Assembly (NCBI GenBank): GCA_965603725.1
Contig: CBFDEC010000015.1
Location: 1-64,000 of the forward strand
Length of the DNA stretch: 64,000 nucleotides
Reading direction: 5' to 3'
DNA from: JAGGSN01 sp965603725
GTDB taxonomy: Bacteria > Zixibacteria > MSB-5A5 > UBA10806 > 4484-95
The notes under the pieces were generated by a model. The model saw only the letters and a program-made list of their open reading frames with translations, did not search any database and was not told where the DNA came from. The position numbers and the translations under genes were made by a program. Positions within the stretch are counted from its first letter, which is position 1; the number at the start of each line of letters is the position of its first letter. Shown here piece after piece: positions 44,677 to 53,848 of this stretch.

Positions 44677-45828
44677 CTAACCTTGCTTTCTTACCCGGTC
44701 GAATTCAATAAATGCCCCAATAAAAGCTATATCGGCAGAAACATTGTTAATCCTGTGCGCCTTTGATGCCTTTGCCAGCGCAGGAAACCATTTCTGCATA
44801 ATCCCGGCAATTGGAGCCGACCGAGCACATTTGACTATCTTATCTTTAATATCGATATTTACAAGTCTTTTATCAAGTCCCAATTTTGCAATATAGATAT
44901 CGCGTATTATTTTCTCCGTAACATCGAAATCGTCCCTTACGTCATCATAACGAGGCCATTGATAACGGCGCCTGAGAGCCTCGATGATTTTCGGCAGTAT
45001 GGCCGATTTGATAAATTCTGAAAATATTTTCCAGAGCTCGTCCCTTCGAGTGAGCAAATCGTCCTCATAGGCCTTGAGCGCAAGCCCCGGACTTCCATTG
45101 CTATACCTGATACAAAAATCAGCGGATTCATTAGCGCCATGCTCGTCGAGATAAGCCCTTGTCAATTCCTCGTTAACCGGGGACAGCGCCAGTCTCGTGG
45201 TCCGGGAAATTAGCGTGGGCAATAGAATCTGCGGTCTGGATGTGGTTAAGATTATTAGCGAGTCCTCCGGCGGTTCTTCGACTGTTTTTAAAAATAAATC
45301 GGCCGCCCCGAAAGCCATCTGGTCAATATCGCAAATCACAATTGCCCGTCTCTGTCCGAGCATCGGTCTTTTAGCAACGGCTCTTATCAGGTCCTTAATA
45401 ACACTAACCGGAATATTTCCTTTCTTTTTAAAAGCAACAATCCGGTATGGATCATGCAGTTTCAGCTCCAGAAATCTGCATACCTCCTCGAGCGTTTCCT
45501 CCGAAAAACGGGCGTCAGAATTTACCGGATCGGAGAAATGAAACAGGGTGTTCTTTTTTGATTCACTGGCTACATTCGGAAATGGAAACGCCAGCAGAAA
45601 ATCGGGATGATTTAACCTGACAATACTCTTACAGCTAATACATTTTCCACAACCGGTATTGTTTTCCTGACAAAGAAACCGCTGGGCAGTATAACAGGCT
45701 AAAGCGAACTTGCCGATCCCCGGCTGACCGGTCAGAAGCAGTGCCTGACCCCGTTTGCCAAGCTTTATAATGCAGTCTATGGTATCAAGGAGCTTTGCCT
45801 GCCCCAGTATTTTATTTAGCGTAACCAT
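44677..45828 (-). CDS. holB: DNA polymerase III subunit delta-prime
   Basis: Clamp-loader subunit. 383 residues: Walker A GQPGIGK (34-40), the zinc module with C x8-10 CxxCxxC ('CQENNTGCGKCISCKS'), 'RAIVICDIDQMAFGAADLFLKTVEEPPEDSLIILTTSRPQILLPTLISR' (sensor 1 / SRC-like motif) and a C-terminal helical domain. It overlaps the upstream envC-like gene by 13 bases. Placement in a run with ftsEX and metG is common in this group. Confidence 0.92.
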   Translation of the reverse strand: MVTLNKILGQAKLLDTIDCIIKLGKRGQALLLTGQPGIGKFALACYTAQRFLCQENNTGCGKCISCKSIVRLNHPDFLLAFPFPNVASESKKNTLFHFSDPVNSDARFSEETLEEVCRFLELKLHDPYRIVAFKKKGNIPVSVIKDLIRAVAKRPMLGQRRAIVICDIDQMAFGAADLFLKTVEEPPEDSLIILTTSRPQILLPTLISRTTRLALSPVNEELTRAYLDEHGANESADFCIRYSNGSPGLALKAYEDDLLTRRDELWKIFSEFIKSAILPKIIEALRRRYQWPRYDDVRDDFDVTEKIIRDIYIAKLGLDKRLVNIDIKDKIVKCARSAPIAGIMQKWFPALAKASKAHRINNVSADIAFIGAFIEFDRVRKQG

Positions 45829-47006
45829 GGAACAGGGTCCAGTTGTTCTTTGCCGAACCGGAGCTCAAAATGCAGCATCGGGCCGGAAAATGTTCCCGTT
45901 TCGCTTACAGTTGCCAGAGTCTCACCGGCTGTGACAAATTGTCCGGTCTCTACAAATATATCATTGAGGTGGGCATAAAGAGTATAATAGCCGCCGCCGT
46001 GTTCGAGTATTATAAAACTCCCATAGCCGCGCAGCCAGGAAATATAGGCTGCCCTGCCTGACGATGATGCATATACCGGCATTTCTGCAAAAGCTTTAAT
46101 ATCGATGCCGGGATTTGTAATTACCGTGTTATATTTTTTATCTTCTATTTTTCCGAAATGCCGGATAATTTTACCCCGAACGGGCCAGATGAGTTTGCCT
46201 TTAAGGTTTAAAAACTCTTTAGCCGCCTGCTTATTGAGCGCTGCTTTATTTTGCAGAAGCACATCGATAATGCCGGAAATCCGTTCCTGGGCTGAAACCA
46301 ATTGCTCAATGGCTTTGAGTTCAGCGCCTTTTTGAGTCTGAGCCCGTTTTAACAGTATCTTTCTTTTTTGACGGTTTATCCTGATGTTTTTAGCCTGCCG
46401 CTCTTTCTCGCTCTTAAGGGTTGCTATGGAATTTCTTCTCTTTTGCAGGTCGGCTTTCTCGGTTTTAATCTGGCGGTTTAAGCTCTCAATTTCTGCCACT
46501 ATTTTTCTATCATACTTGTTCAACAGCGAAAACAGGTATAACCGTCTGGCGCCCTGGAGAAGGTCGCCTGCGCTTAAGGCTGTTAACAATGGCGGGATAC
46601 GGGACCTTTTATATATCCATACTAATCTTTCTAATAAAATTTTCTCCTGTCTTGCCAGTTCGTTGGAGTTGTATTCCAGGTTAACTTCCAGGTCTGCAAT
46701 ATAACCGCTTAAATCATCGAGCTGCTTCTGGATTTTTATTATCAGCCGGTTGTTAAGGTTAAGTTGTTCCTCGATGGAGTAAAGTCTTTCGATGTGATCT
46801 TTTTCCTCGCTTTCGAGAAATTTCAATCTTAGCTGTTTTTCTTCCAGCTCGTTTTGGATGTTTTCCAGTTCAGTTTTTCTGACCGTGATTGTCTTTTCCA
46901 ACTTGGTGATATTCTTATTCTGAGCAAATACCGGCATTACAAAAATAATCAGAAATACAATGATCGCTATTTTTATTGATAAGATCCGACGCATGATTTC
47001 AAACAT
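45816..47006 (-). CDS. envC: EnvC-like murein hydrolase activator (degenerate LytM/M23 domain)
   Basis: Periplasmic protein of 396 residues that presumably links FtsEX to amidases at the septum. Signal peptide about 9-29; coiled coil from about 30 to 255 ('ITKLEKTITVRKTELENIQNELEEKQ...'); C-terminal M23/LytM domain about 285-396. In the M23 domain the first metal ligand is replaced (NPGID in place of HxGxD), while YAHL and LHFEL remain, so it likely activates rather than cleaves, as in EnvC. Overlaps ftsX by 8 and holB by 13 bases, giving coupled translation. Confidence 0.88.
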   Translation of the reverse strand: MFEIMRRILSIKIAIIVFLIIFVMPVFAQNKNITKLEKTITVRKTELENIQNELEEKQLRLKFLESEEKDHIERLYSIEEQLNLNNRLIIKIQKQLDDLSGYIADLEVNLEYNSNELARQEKILLERLVWIYKRSRIPPLLTALSAGDLLQGARRLYLFSLLNKYDRKIVAEIESLNRQIKTEKADLQKRRNSIATLKSEKERQAKNIRINRQKRKILLKRAQTQKGAELKAIEQLVSAQERISGIIDVLLQNKAALNKQAAKEFLNLKGKLIWPVRGKIIRHFGKIEDKKYNTVITNPGIDIKAFAEMPVYASSSGRAAYISWLRGYGSFIILEHGGGYYTLYAHLNDIFVETGQFVTAGETLATVSETGTFSGPMLHFELRFGKEQLDPVPWLR

Positions 47007-47856
47007 TAAGGTATTTCTTAAGGGCTATATAACTTCCGGCGAATCCGATTAATCCTCCGGCGACAACAAAGCTGACAGATTCGGGAAGATTTAAAAAGCT
47101 TACAGGGGCAACCTGAGCGCAGAAATAAATCGTTCCAAGCTTTAAGATGCCAATAGATAAGGCGCTGCCCAGAAGACCGGTCAAACTGCCTATTAATAAA
47201 TAAGGAGTATAAATAAAACCACTGCCGGCGCCGACAAGCCGCATGACATAAAACGTTTGCCGCCATTCCGCTATTCTGACATGAATGGTATTGCCAACGA
47301 TAAAACCGGTTGCCAGGATTACCAGCAAACCCAGAACTATACCCAGGAAAGCAACCGCTTTAAATATGGTCTTAAGCCTGGAAATTGCCGACGGAACATA
47401 CCCGATATCCTCAACTCCGGGCAGCCTGTTGAGAGAGTCAACCAGTTCCTCGAAGTTGCTGTTTTCATAAACAAACGACTCCAGAGTAACCTCGTATGAT
47501 TCCGGCAGCGGGTTGGTTTTCAATCCGGCAACCATCTGCTGGCCGAAAGTCTCTCGAAGTCTGAATAATGCCATATCTTTATCAATAAATTTTACCTGCA
47601 GTACGTATCTGTTGGCAACCAGGGCGTCTTGAATGTTTTCTTTGGCGATAGAATCGATCTCGCTTTCAAGGTAAATTTCAAGCGACGCCTCGTTTTTGAA
47701 CTTATCCAGAGTTAAACTTGTATTTTTTATAATAATTGCGAAACTGCCCGCTGTCAGCATAGCCAGAAATATCGTCAGCACTGAGCCCAGAAAGGCTCCA
47801 AACTGATGAAAAATTATCCGAAGGGCTTCCCGTAAAGCGAGGAAAATATAAGTCAA
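46999..47856 (-). CDS. ftsX: Cell division protein FtsX
   Basis: Inner-membrane permease-like partner of FtsE. 285 residues with four membrane segments: one at about 19-42, then three after the periplasmic loop (about 168-190, 216-238, 255-275). The periplasmic loop about 45-160 contains the FtsX pattern 'LEIYLESEIDSIAKENIQDALVANRYVLQVKFIDKDMALFRLRETFGQQ' and 'PLPESYEVTL'. It transmits the ATPase cycle of FtsE to the EnvC-like activator. Start codon overlaps the ftsE stop (ATGA). Confidence 0.93.
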   Translation of the reverse strand: MTYIFLALREALRIIFHQFGAFLGSVLTIFLAMLTAGSFAIIIKNTSLTLDKFKNEASLEIYLESEIDSIAKENIQDALVANRYVLQVKFIDKDMALFRLRETFGQQMVAGLKTNPLPESYEVTLESFVYENSNFEELVDSLNRLPGVEDIGYVPSAISRLKTIFKAVAFLGIVLGLLVILATGFIVGNTIHVRIAEWRQTFYVMRLVGAGSGFIYTPYLLIGSLTGLLGSALSIGILKLGTIYFCAQVAPVSFLNLPESVSFVVAGGLIGFAGSYIALKKYLNV

Positions 47857-48515
47857 TTTTTCTCCTCCCTGATTATGCCATTATCCAGATAGAGCTTGCG
47901 ATAGGGCATATCTGAAATTGAATCGATATTGTGAGTAGCCATCAGGATTGAGCAGCCCTGGATGTTGATTTTTTCCAGAAGTTCAAGCAGCGACTGGGAA
48001 TTATCGCTATCGAGGTTGCCGGTCGGTTCATCGGCTAAAAGCAAAAGCGGTTCGTTGGCTAAGGCGCGAGCGATTGCAACCCGCTGACATTCACCGCCTG
48101 AAAGCTGGTCTGGATAATTATTTTTACGATGCAGCAGGCCTACCAGCCTTAACAGTTCAGCGCCCCGCTGAGATATTTCCCTTTTTGATTTGCCGGCGAC
48201 CTCCATAGCCAGGGCGACATTTTCACGGGCGGTTCTTTCGGCGATTAATTTGAAGTCCTGAAAAATCACGCCCAGTTGACGGCGCATAACAGGCACCTGT
48301 TTTTTCTTTATCCGGGTGAAATTATATACGCCTAAAATTATCTCACCGGAGTCGGGTTTCTCTTCCAAGTATATCAAACGCAGAAGCGTGCTTTTGCCGA
48401 CCCCCGAAGGACCGACTAAGAAAACCATCTCGCCTTTGCCAAGTTCAAGCGAAACATCTCTTAAAATAGGCTCACTCTGAGCAAAGGACTTTTTAATGTT
48501 CCTGATAATCAGCAT
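47853..48515 (-). CDS. ftsE: Cell division ATP-binding protein FtsE
   Basis: Cytosolic ABC ATPase of the FtsEX complex, 220 residues. Walker A GPSGVGKST (35-43), Q-loop 'VIFQDFKLI', signature LSGGECQRVAIARAL, Walker B LLLADEPTGNLD, H-loop MATHN. It heads the operon ftsE-ftsX-envC-holB-ricT-metG. The signature 'RDVSLELGKGEMVFLVGPSG' and neighbours make FtsE far more likely than a LolD or MacB relative. Confidence 0.93.
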   Translation of the reverse strand: MLIIRNIKKSFAQSEPILRDVSLELGKGEMVFLVGPSGVGKSTLLRLIYLEEKPDSGEIILGVYNFTRIKKKQVPVMRRQLGVIFQDFKLIAERTARENVALAMEVAGKSKREISQRGAELLRLVGLLHRKNNYPDQLSGGECQRVAIARALANEPLLLLADEPTGNLDSDNSQSLLELLEKINIQGCSILMATHNIDSISDMPYRKLYLDNGIIREEKN

Positions 48516-49118
48516 CGAACAAATTTAATTAAGATAGATGGCTCGGTCAAGAAGTTACGTTAAATGAGTTTTCCTGAAATTTTTTCTGAAGATGGCTTGT
48601 CGGTCATCAGGTTCCAGTTTATTTGGACAGGTTATAGCCATTAGACGTGACCTGTCCATAGTTGAAACGCCAGGTTTCTCTCCGCCTGTAACGGATTGGA
48701 ATCCGGTCTGCCGGTTGATATCCTCGGAAAGATAAGATCAGCATTAAGAGTTGATTTGATATTCACATCTAAGCTATAGATGAATCACGAATTCCAACGC
48801 CTGCAAATTGCAGTGCTTAGTAATTGCTATTTTTGACATTTATTGGACTACGAGGTCAATCTCAGCGGTTTTCAAGCTTCTGGCAACTATTGTTTTGCAG
48901 GTAAATTTATATTTGTGCTAAAACTGCTTGAAATTCTCGCTTTTTAAAAACGAAAATGCTGAATCTTTATTGGTTGACTTCTGAAACACCTTGTTACGCT
49001 GGTGAAAAATAATTATGGATACAAGTTAATATGCATAACAGCCATTCCGACAACCATAGGGAACTGTTAATCACAGCAAAAGCTGGTAGAAAACTATCAT
49101 TTTTAGGGAGGTGATTAC
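48516..49118. other. Intergenic region with one inverted repeat
   Basis: 600 bases without an acceptable gene. It contains an inverted repeat TGGACAGGT ... ACCTGTCCA (48624-48658, 17-base loop). The last 100 bases before the small basic gene should carry its promoter, but I see no clear -35/-10. Confidence 0.5.
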
Positions 49119-49226
49119 ATGCCTAAGAAAAGATTCACTAAAAGGACGCGTGTAAAAAGTTATACACGTACAACGCCGTCAGGTAAGAGAGTAAGAGTGA
49201 AATCATACATGAGAACCACTCATTAA
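49119..49226 (+). CDS. 35-residue highly basic small protein
   Basis: Too short for routine gene finding, but well supported: GGGAGGTGA sits 6 bases before the ATG and a clean Rho-independent terminator follows 12 bases after the stop. The peptide is almost all Lys/Arg/Thr/Ser/Val and contains the motif RVKSY(T/M)RTT twice. I recall similar 'VRVKSYTRK' tails in other bacterial, archaeal and phage proteins, where they are presumed to bind nucleic acid. The role here is unknown. It lies between convergently arranged ftsE and pilQ units and is read alone. Confidence 0.8.
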   Translation: MPKKRFTKRTRVKSYTRTTPSGKRVRVKSYMRTTH

Positions 49227-49238
49227 GCTTCATATTTT

Positions 49239-49273
49239 AAAGAGGGGAGAAGCAAAAAGCTCCCCTCTTTTTT
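49239..49273 (+). terminator. Rho-independent terminator of the small basic gene
   Basis: AAAGAGGGGAG - AAGCAAAAAG - CTCCCCTCTTT with a run of T. The arms are perfect. The following 49274-49592 is AT-rich with nothing recognisable. Confidence 0.9.
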
Positions 49274-49592
49274 ATAGAGAGCTGACCATTTTAATATCAG
49301 CACCTGTTGTTTGAATAAAATTTTAATAAATCCATAAGACTTTACTATATCAAAATAAAAAATCTATAAAACTTGCTATAATTTATAGTTGTTCAGTATA
49401 TGCGCAATATTATTTGTGTTGCTTTGCGAATATTTGATACAGCTTTAAAAAATGATGGTATATCAAGCCGCTATTGCAAATAAGGGATGGCCAGATAATC
49501 TCTTGCCGTACAAAGAGTTGGAGTCATTCCCCAAACAGTTCATATTGCCAGATTATTATAATGTCATTTCCGGCGCTGTCTCAATACCGGTT

Positions 49593-51218
49593 TCAGTCTA
49601 TTATCCTGGGCGTAATAAAAATCATCAAGTCTGTTTTGGTTTTGGTAGTATTTTTTGTTTTAAAGAAATAGCCGAGAACAGGAATATCACCAATAAGCCA
49701 TATCTTGGACTCATTTTCGATCTTGCCCTCTTTGTAGAGTCCTCCGATAACAACAGTTTCACCATCAACAGCAATCACCTCGGTTTCCACCGATCTTTTG
49801 GTAGTGATGGGCTGCTGGTTGTTGGCGGGTCCAACCCAGCCGGTAATCTCCTCGACTGATGGCGAACACAGCAGTGTAATCCGGCCCTGTTCGTTAATTC
49901 GGGGCGTTACGTTCAGAGTGATGCCGACCTCTTTGTACTCGTAGGTTACGATATCCTGGATAATAGACCCTTCTGAAAAACGGTTGATAGTTTGAATCGG
50001 GATTGTCGTTGTAACGCTTATAGTGGCTTGTTTGCCGTCTGTAGTTGTCACCGAGGGATCGGACAACAGCCTGCTTTTACCGCTGCTGCGAAGGTAATTC
50101 AGTATGGCTGTCGCTTCTTCAACAGTAAGAGTACCATAAACAAAAGAACCTTTCTCGGGAGGCCAGGGTGAATATGCCGAGTACCCGGAGGCGGAACCGG
50201 TTTCATTAGTTGTTATATCAGGATTAGCGCCGGTCAATTTCATTGTTATCATCTTATTCCAGTCGATACCGAAATTTTCTTCGCCGGTGATATTCGATTC
50301 TATGAATTTCACTGATATTGCTACCTGTTTGGGCGCCGTATCAACCCGGGAGATGATTTCCATTATCAGTTCGTGTTTTTCCGGCAGGTCTGTAAGCAGC
50401 AGGAAGCGGACATGTTCTTTGGAGCTTTGATTGTCCGGTTGGCCGGAATTGATTATTTTTACAACCGCCTCGGGTGATAAAATCTCTTTGATACTCTCAA
50501 CAAAACCGGCGGCATCGGCATAATTCAGCCGGTATATTTTCGTAATCAACCCGCCCTTGTTTTTTGACGGGTAACGTGTTGCCACGACCACCTGTCCCGA
50601 TATGTAATATGTGTTGCCGGAGGCGCTTAATATCGCCTCCAGGGCTTGCTCGACCGGCGCGTCGTTCAAATTTATCCAGATACGGTTTTCCTCGATATCA
50701 GAGACGACCAGGTCAAATCCGGCCTTACGTGAGATCAGGTTCAAAGCCGCCGAAACCGCCCCATCCTCAACAGTCAGGTTTACCCTTTTTTTCAACCAGG
50801 CTGGTTTTTCAGGCAATTTTTCGATCGGCTTTATTGATTCGGGCAACTTAGTAAATCTCACTATCACGGAATTCATCGTCCCGGTAATATCATACTCAGC
50901 GCCCGCCTGGTATTCCACAATCAGCCTTAGCCCCTGACGCTGGTCGCTGAACGGCTGAAAGCTGATCCTTTTAATAGGAGGGTAATATTCATACGACAAC
51001 GGCTTATCAGGCATTAAAGCATCAAAGATATCCAGAACAATCCTGTCGGGGTTAACCATGTCGGAAGTGCTGTATTCAAGCATGCCGGAACCATAAACAG
51101 TAATGCTGGTAGAATCTTCTTTCGACGTTACTGAAATATCCGTAACCTGGTATTTTTCATCTGCCAAAGCAGTTGCGAAAAGCAGTAAAATGAATGATAT
51201 GGCGACTATTTTTTTCAA
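49593..51218 (-). CDS. pilQ: Type IV pilus/type II secretion secretin PilQ
   Basis: Outer-membrane secretin channel for the pilus, 541 residues. Signal peptide 1-19; AMIN-like domain (about 25-130); secretin/TonB short N-terminal domain ('VNLTVEDGAVSAALNLISRKAGFDLVVSDIEENRIWINLNDAPVEQALEAILSASG'); an N1/NolW domain ('YRLNYADAAGFVESIKEILS'); then the secretin domain to the end with 'VAISVKFIE', 'VEEATAILNYLRSSGKSRLLSDPSVTTTDGKQATISV', 'VGITLNVTPRINEQGRITL' and 'GGLYKEGKIENESKIWLIGDIPVLGYFFKT'. It ends the pilB-to-pilQ operon. Confidence 0.93.
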   Translation of the reverse strand: MKKIVAISFILLLFATALADEKYQVTDISVTSKEDSTSITVYGSGMLEYSTSDMVNPDRIVLDIFDALMPDKPLSYEYYPPIKRISFQPFSDQRQGLRLIVEYQAGAEYDITGTMNSVIVRFTKLPESIKPIEKLPEKPAWLKKRVNLTVEDGAVSAALNLISRKAGFDLVVSDIEENRIWINLNDAPVEQALEAILSASGNTYYISGQVVVATRYPSKNKGGLITKIYRLNYADAAGFVESIKEILSPEAVVKIINSGQPDNQSSKEHVRFLLLTDLPEKHELIMEIISRVDTAPKQVAISVKFIESNITGEENFGIDWNKMITMKLTGANPDITTNETGSASGYSAYSPWPPEKGSFVYGTLTVEEATAILNYLRSSGKSRLLSDPSVTTTDGKQATISVTTTIPIQTINRFSEGSIIQDIVTYEYKEVGITLNVTPRINEQGRITLLCSPSVEEITGWVGPANNQQPITTKRSVETEVIAVDGETVVIGGLYKEGKIENESKIWLIGDIPVLGYFFKTKNTTKTKTDLMIFITPRIID

Positions 51219-51691
51219 TTTATCTCACCCAGAAGCAGTTTTTTTTCGACGTTATCTCTTCTTATTATAACATAGTCTTTCTTAACAGACAGCACCCGCC
51301 AGCCGCTTACTTCCTCGCCTGGCCGCAATATCCGGTTGTCAATAATGGTAAAGCACGGTTCACCTTCATAATAAGAAATCCCGGTCAGCCGGGGCATTCT
51401 GCCTGTCTTATTTATCGGTTCACGGCTATGAATTGTTGATGCCGTTTCTGTCAATAATTTAAATGGATTTCTGCCCCACCCGGCAGGCAATATAAAAGAA
51501 TTATGAGCAGAAGCTAAGATTGCTGCTCTGGCCTGGTCCTCAATATAATTTTCAACCCGCTTTTCAGTTCGGGCATTCTCAGTTTGATTTTCGGGCTTCG
51601 TCTTGCTGTCACTTAAAAAATGGAAATAAACGCCATAGATAACCGATATAATGAAAATTAAATATACTATAAGTTTTCTATATTTGCCCAT
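51215..51691 (-). CDS. pilP: PilP/GspC-like pilus alignment protein
   Basis: 158 residues with one N-terminal membrane segment (about 6-25, not a cleavable lipoprotein signal) and a small C-terminal beta domain of the PilP/GspC homology type: 'WGRNPFKL', 'LTGISYYEGEPCFTIIDNRILRPGEEVSGWRVLSVKKDYVIIRR'. In pili PilP joins the inner-membrane PilNO complex to the secretin. Overlaps pilQ and pilO by a few bases. The family call is supported by position and the HR-like domain more than by sequence identity. Confidence 0.75.
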   Translation of the reverse strand: MGKYRKLIVYLIFIISVIYGVYFHFLSDSKTKPENQTENARTEKRVENYIEDQARAAILASAHNSFILPAGWGRNPFKLLTETASTIHSREPINKTGRMPRLTGISYYEGEPCFTIIDNRILRPGEEVSGWRVLSVKKDYVIIRRDNVEKKLLLGEIN

Positions 51692-52259
51692 TATCGGTCA
51701 GCTCCAGTTCGGATCTGTTAAAAAAGCGTAGGGCTCCCTTGATATTGCACGACACATCATTGTTCCCTGACCCATCATTTAATAATTTTATCGAGTTTAT
51801 ATCTCTAATATATTTTTTTCTCTCTAAAACCTGAATGAACTTACCGGTCTTTATATAATTGCCGCAAAATCTCGCCTCAAACGGCAAAATAAAAGGACCG
51901 GGACCATCAGCCTGTTTTTTCTGTTCTAAGTACTTGAGCAGATCAAATTTAAAATCGAGGAGTTGTACCCCATGATTGCCGGCCAGGGAGGCAACCGCTT
52001 TTATCGCTTTTATCGCTTCATCCAGCTTGAAAAGTTCATCATTGTATTGATTCAGCCGGTCATCGAGGAGAGACAGCTTATTTTGAAGTTCGCTTATCGA
52101 AAGTATTAAATCCTGTTTATACTGCTGATCTGCCGTTTGAGAAACAACGATTTTGTCGAGCTTATCCATTGTATAGTTGCTCCAGAAAAACAGGGAAACA
52201 AGTATTATAACAAGCGTTCCTGGAAGCCAGGTAACTTTCAATATTACTTTGCTGTCCAT
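51678..52259 (-). CDS. pilO: PilO-like inner-membrane pilus protein
   Basis: 193 residues: one membrane segment at about 12-27, a coiled coil about 35-85 ('DLILSISELQNKLSLLDDRLNQYNDELFKLDEAI'), and a small ferredoxin-like domain with 'ILPFEARFCGNYIKTGKFIQVLERKKYIRDINSIKLL', the usual PilO pattern. Overlaps its neighbours by 16 (pilMN) and 14 (pilP) bases. It pairs with the PilN part of the upstream fusion. Confidence 0.8.
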   Translation of the reverse strand: MDSKVILKVTWLPGTLVIILVSLFFWSNYTMDKLDKIVVSQTADQQYKQDLILSISELQNKLSLLDDRLNQYNDELFKLDEAIKAIKAVASLAGNHGVQLLDFKFDLLKYLEQKKQADGPGPFILPFEARFCGNYIKTGKFIQVLERKKYIRDINSIKLLNDGSGNNDVSCNIKGALRFFNRSELELTDNGQI

Positions 52260-53848
52260 TTGCCTATCCTGGTTGAACCGGTTAAAACAAAATTAAGGCG
52301 TTTATTAGTTCCCTTGATTGTTTCTCCGAACCTTTCAAGATTCTGTTTTTCGAAGCCGCAATAACTGTGAAAATTCTCGATAAATACAGCCAGTCGGATA
52401 TCGGCTTTTTGAGTATTACCGTAATAATAGCCTTCGATCCTGATTTCTATAGCATCGGAGCCATCCCCGCTTTTAGCCAGATCCATCATGTTAAAATAAA
52501 TGCCGGGTGTAACCAAATGACTGGCGGCTTTTAACAGGTCGGCCGCCCAGTTAGCCGGCTGTTTAAGTTTTGAAATCGAGGCCAGGTGGGCATTTACTTT
52601 TTGTTCGCATCTGACCGCTTCCGAAAATGCCGCAGAACTTTCGATTATATCTATTTGATGTTGAAGTTGCTCTATACTTTTTCGACGATATGAATTCTCC
52701 GCCATAAATGAGGCGGCGAGGATAATAATCATCAGGATTGCAAAAATCGAGAATTTCCTCGATATGGCTTTCAGCCGGTTAAGGTTTAAAAGTTGTTTTA
52801 CAACATGAGGTAGAAAAATATTTTTTTCATTAAGTTGAACTGCCCCGGCTCCAAGAATGTAATCACTTTCGGAGATATCCCAGAATTCTTGCAGGCTCTT
52901 CCGGTCTTTTATCAGTGCGCCATATGGGTTTTCGCAGATAGATTCAAAGCCAGGCGCCTGAGACAACTTGTCTGTAACCTTTCTCCGGGCGCTGTCATAA
53001 GCCATGATTTTATTGATTTGACGGCCGGGGAACAATGAGTAATAGAAATCAAGGCTGTTTTTCAGGTTGTTTTCGAATTTTTCGCTGATATTTACGGGTT
53101 GAATCAGGTAATCATCAACGATACTCTCCTCGTGAAGCTTGGAAGATTTACAAAACTCTAACCGGCCTTCATAAATGAAATCAATAATGGCCTCGGAATG
53201 TCCCCAGTAATTTACAATATCTGTAAGTTGTTCAGTGTTGGTTTTACTTAAGAGGTTGCCGCTTAAGGCTATTGGCGCAGGGATAACTCCAAGTAGTTTA
53301 TCGCCAAGAAACGAGAACCGGTCGACTGCTTTTTTTGTGATAATAGCCGTTAAAACCTGAATACCTTCCGCGGTTTTGCTGGTATTAAGGATTTTAAAGT
53401 AAGCCTCTTTGATAGCAAACGGAATCTGTTTGTCGCATTCCCATTTGACAGCTTCAATCAGGGCCTTGCCTTTAAGCTCCGGGATTTTGATATGACGTAA
53501 GAAAAAATCGAAGCCGTCAATAATGATCAGGATTTTAACCTTATTTAGATTTAATTTTAAAGATAATATATTTATACCAGCGGTAATTATTTTCTCAGTT
53601 TCCTGGTCCTGTACAGGCAGCTCTAACAATTTTCCTGCATAAAGCCATTTAATAGAGATATTGCGTTTGGAAAACATGGTATACTTCAGGTATTTATCAG
53701 TCAGGTCAAGACACAGTATTTTCGAGGCCATCGATGAAGCCAGCCGTCCATCGCCAAAAACAAACTCCTCTTTGAGATTGGAAATTTTTTCCATTCGGAC
53801 AGTATCAATATTAGATTGATTTATCACTTTGGTCTTTTCGCTGGTCAT
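52244..53848 (-). CDS. pilM: PilM-PilN fusion protein
   Basis: 534 residues combining two pilus assembly proteins usually made separately. Residues about 42-340 are the actin-like PilM part ('ASKILCLDLTDKYLKYTMF', 'IPELKGKALIEAVKWECDKQIPFAIKEAYFK', 'KKAVDRF'). After a linker come one membrane segment (about 366-385) and a coiled coil ('RRKSIEQLQHQIDIIES'), then the PilN periplasmic domain with 'LKQPANWAADLLKAASHLVTPGIYFNMMDLAKSG...EIRIEGYYYG'. In the usual system PilM binds the short N-terminal tail of PilN; here the two are covalently joined. The start ATG overlaps the upstream pilin stop (TAATG). Confidence 0.87.
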   Translation of the reverse strand: MTSEKTKVINQSNIDTVRMEKISNLKEEFVFGDGRLASSMASKILCLDLTDKYLKYTMFSKRNISIKWLYAGKLLELPVQDQETEKIITAGINILSLKLNLNKVKILIIIDGFDFFLRHIKIPELKGKALIEAVKWECDKQIPFAIKEAYFKILNTSKTAEGIQVLTAIITKKAVDRFSFLGDKLLGVIPAPIALSGNLLSKTNTEQLTDIVNYWGHSEAIIDFIYEGRLEFCKSSKLHEESIVDDYLIQPVNISEKFENNLKNSLDFYYSLFPGRQINKIMAYDSARRKVTDKLSQAPGFESICENPYGALIKDRKSLQEFWDISESDYILGAGAVQLNEKNIFLPHVVKQLLNLNRLKAISRKFSIFAILMIIILAASFMAENSYRRKSIEQLQHQIDIIESSAAFSEAVRCEQKVNAHLASISKLKQPANWAADLLKAASHLVTPGIYFNMMDLAKSGDGSDAIEIRIEGYYYGNTQKADIRLAVFIENFHSYCGFEKQNLERFGETIKGTNKRLNFVLTGSTRIGKWTAK

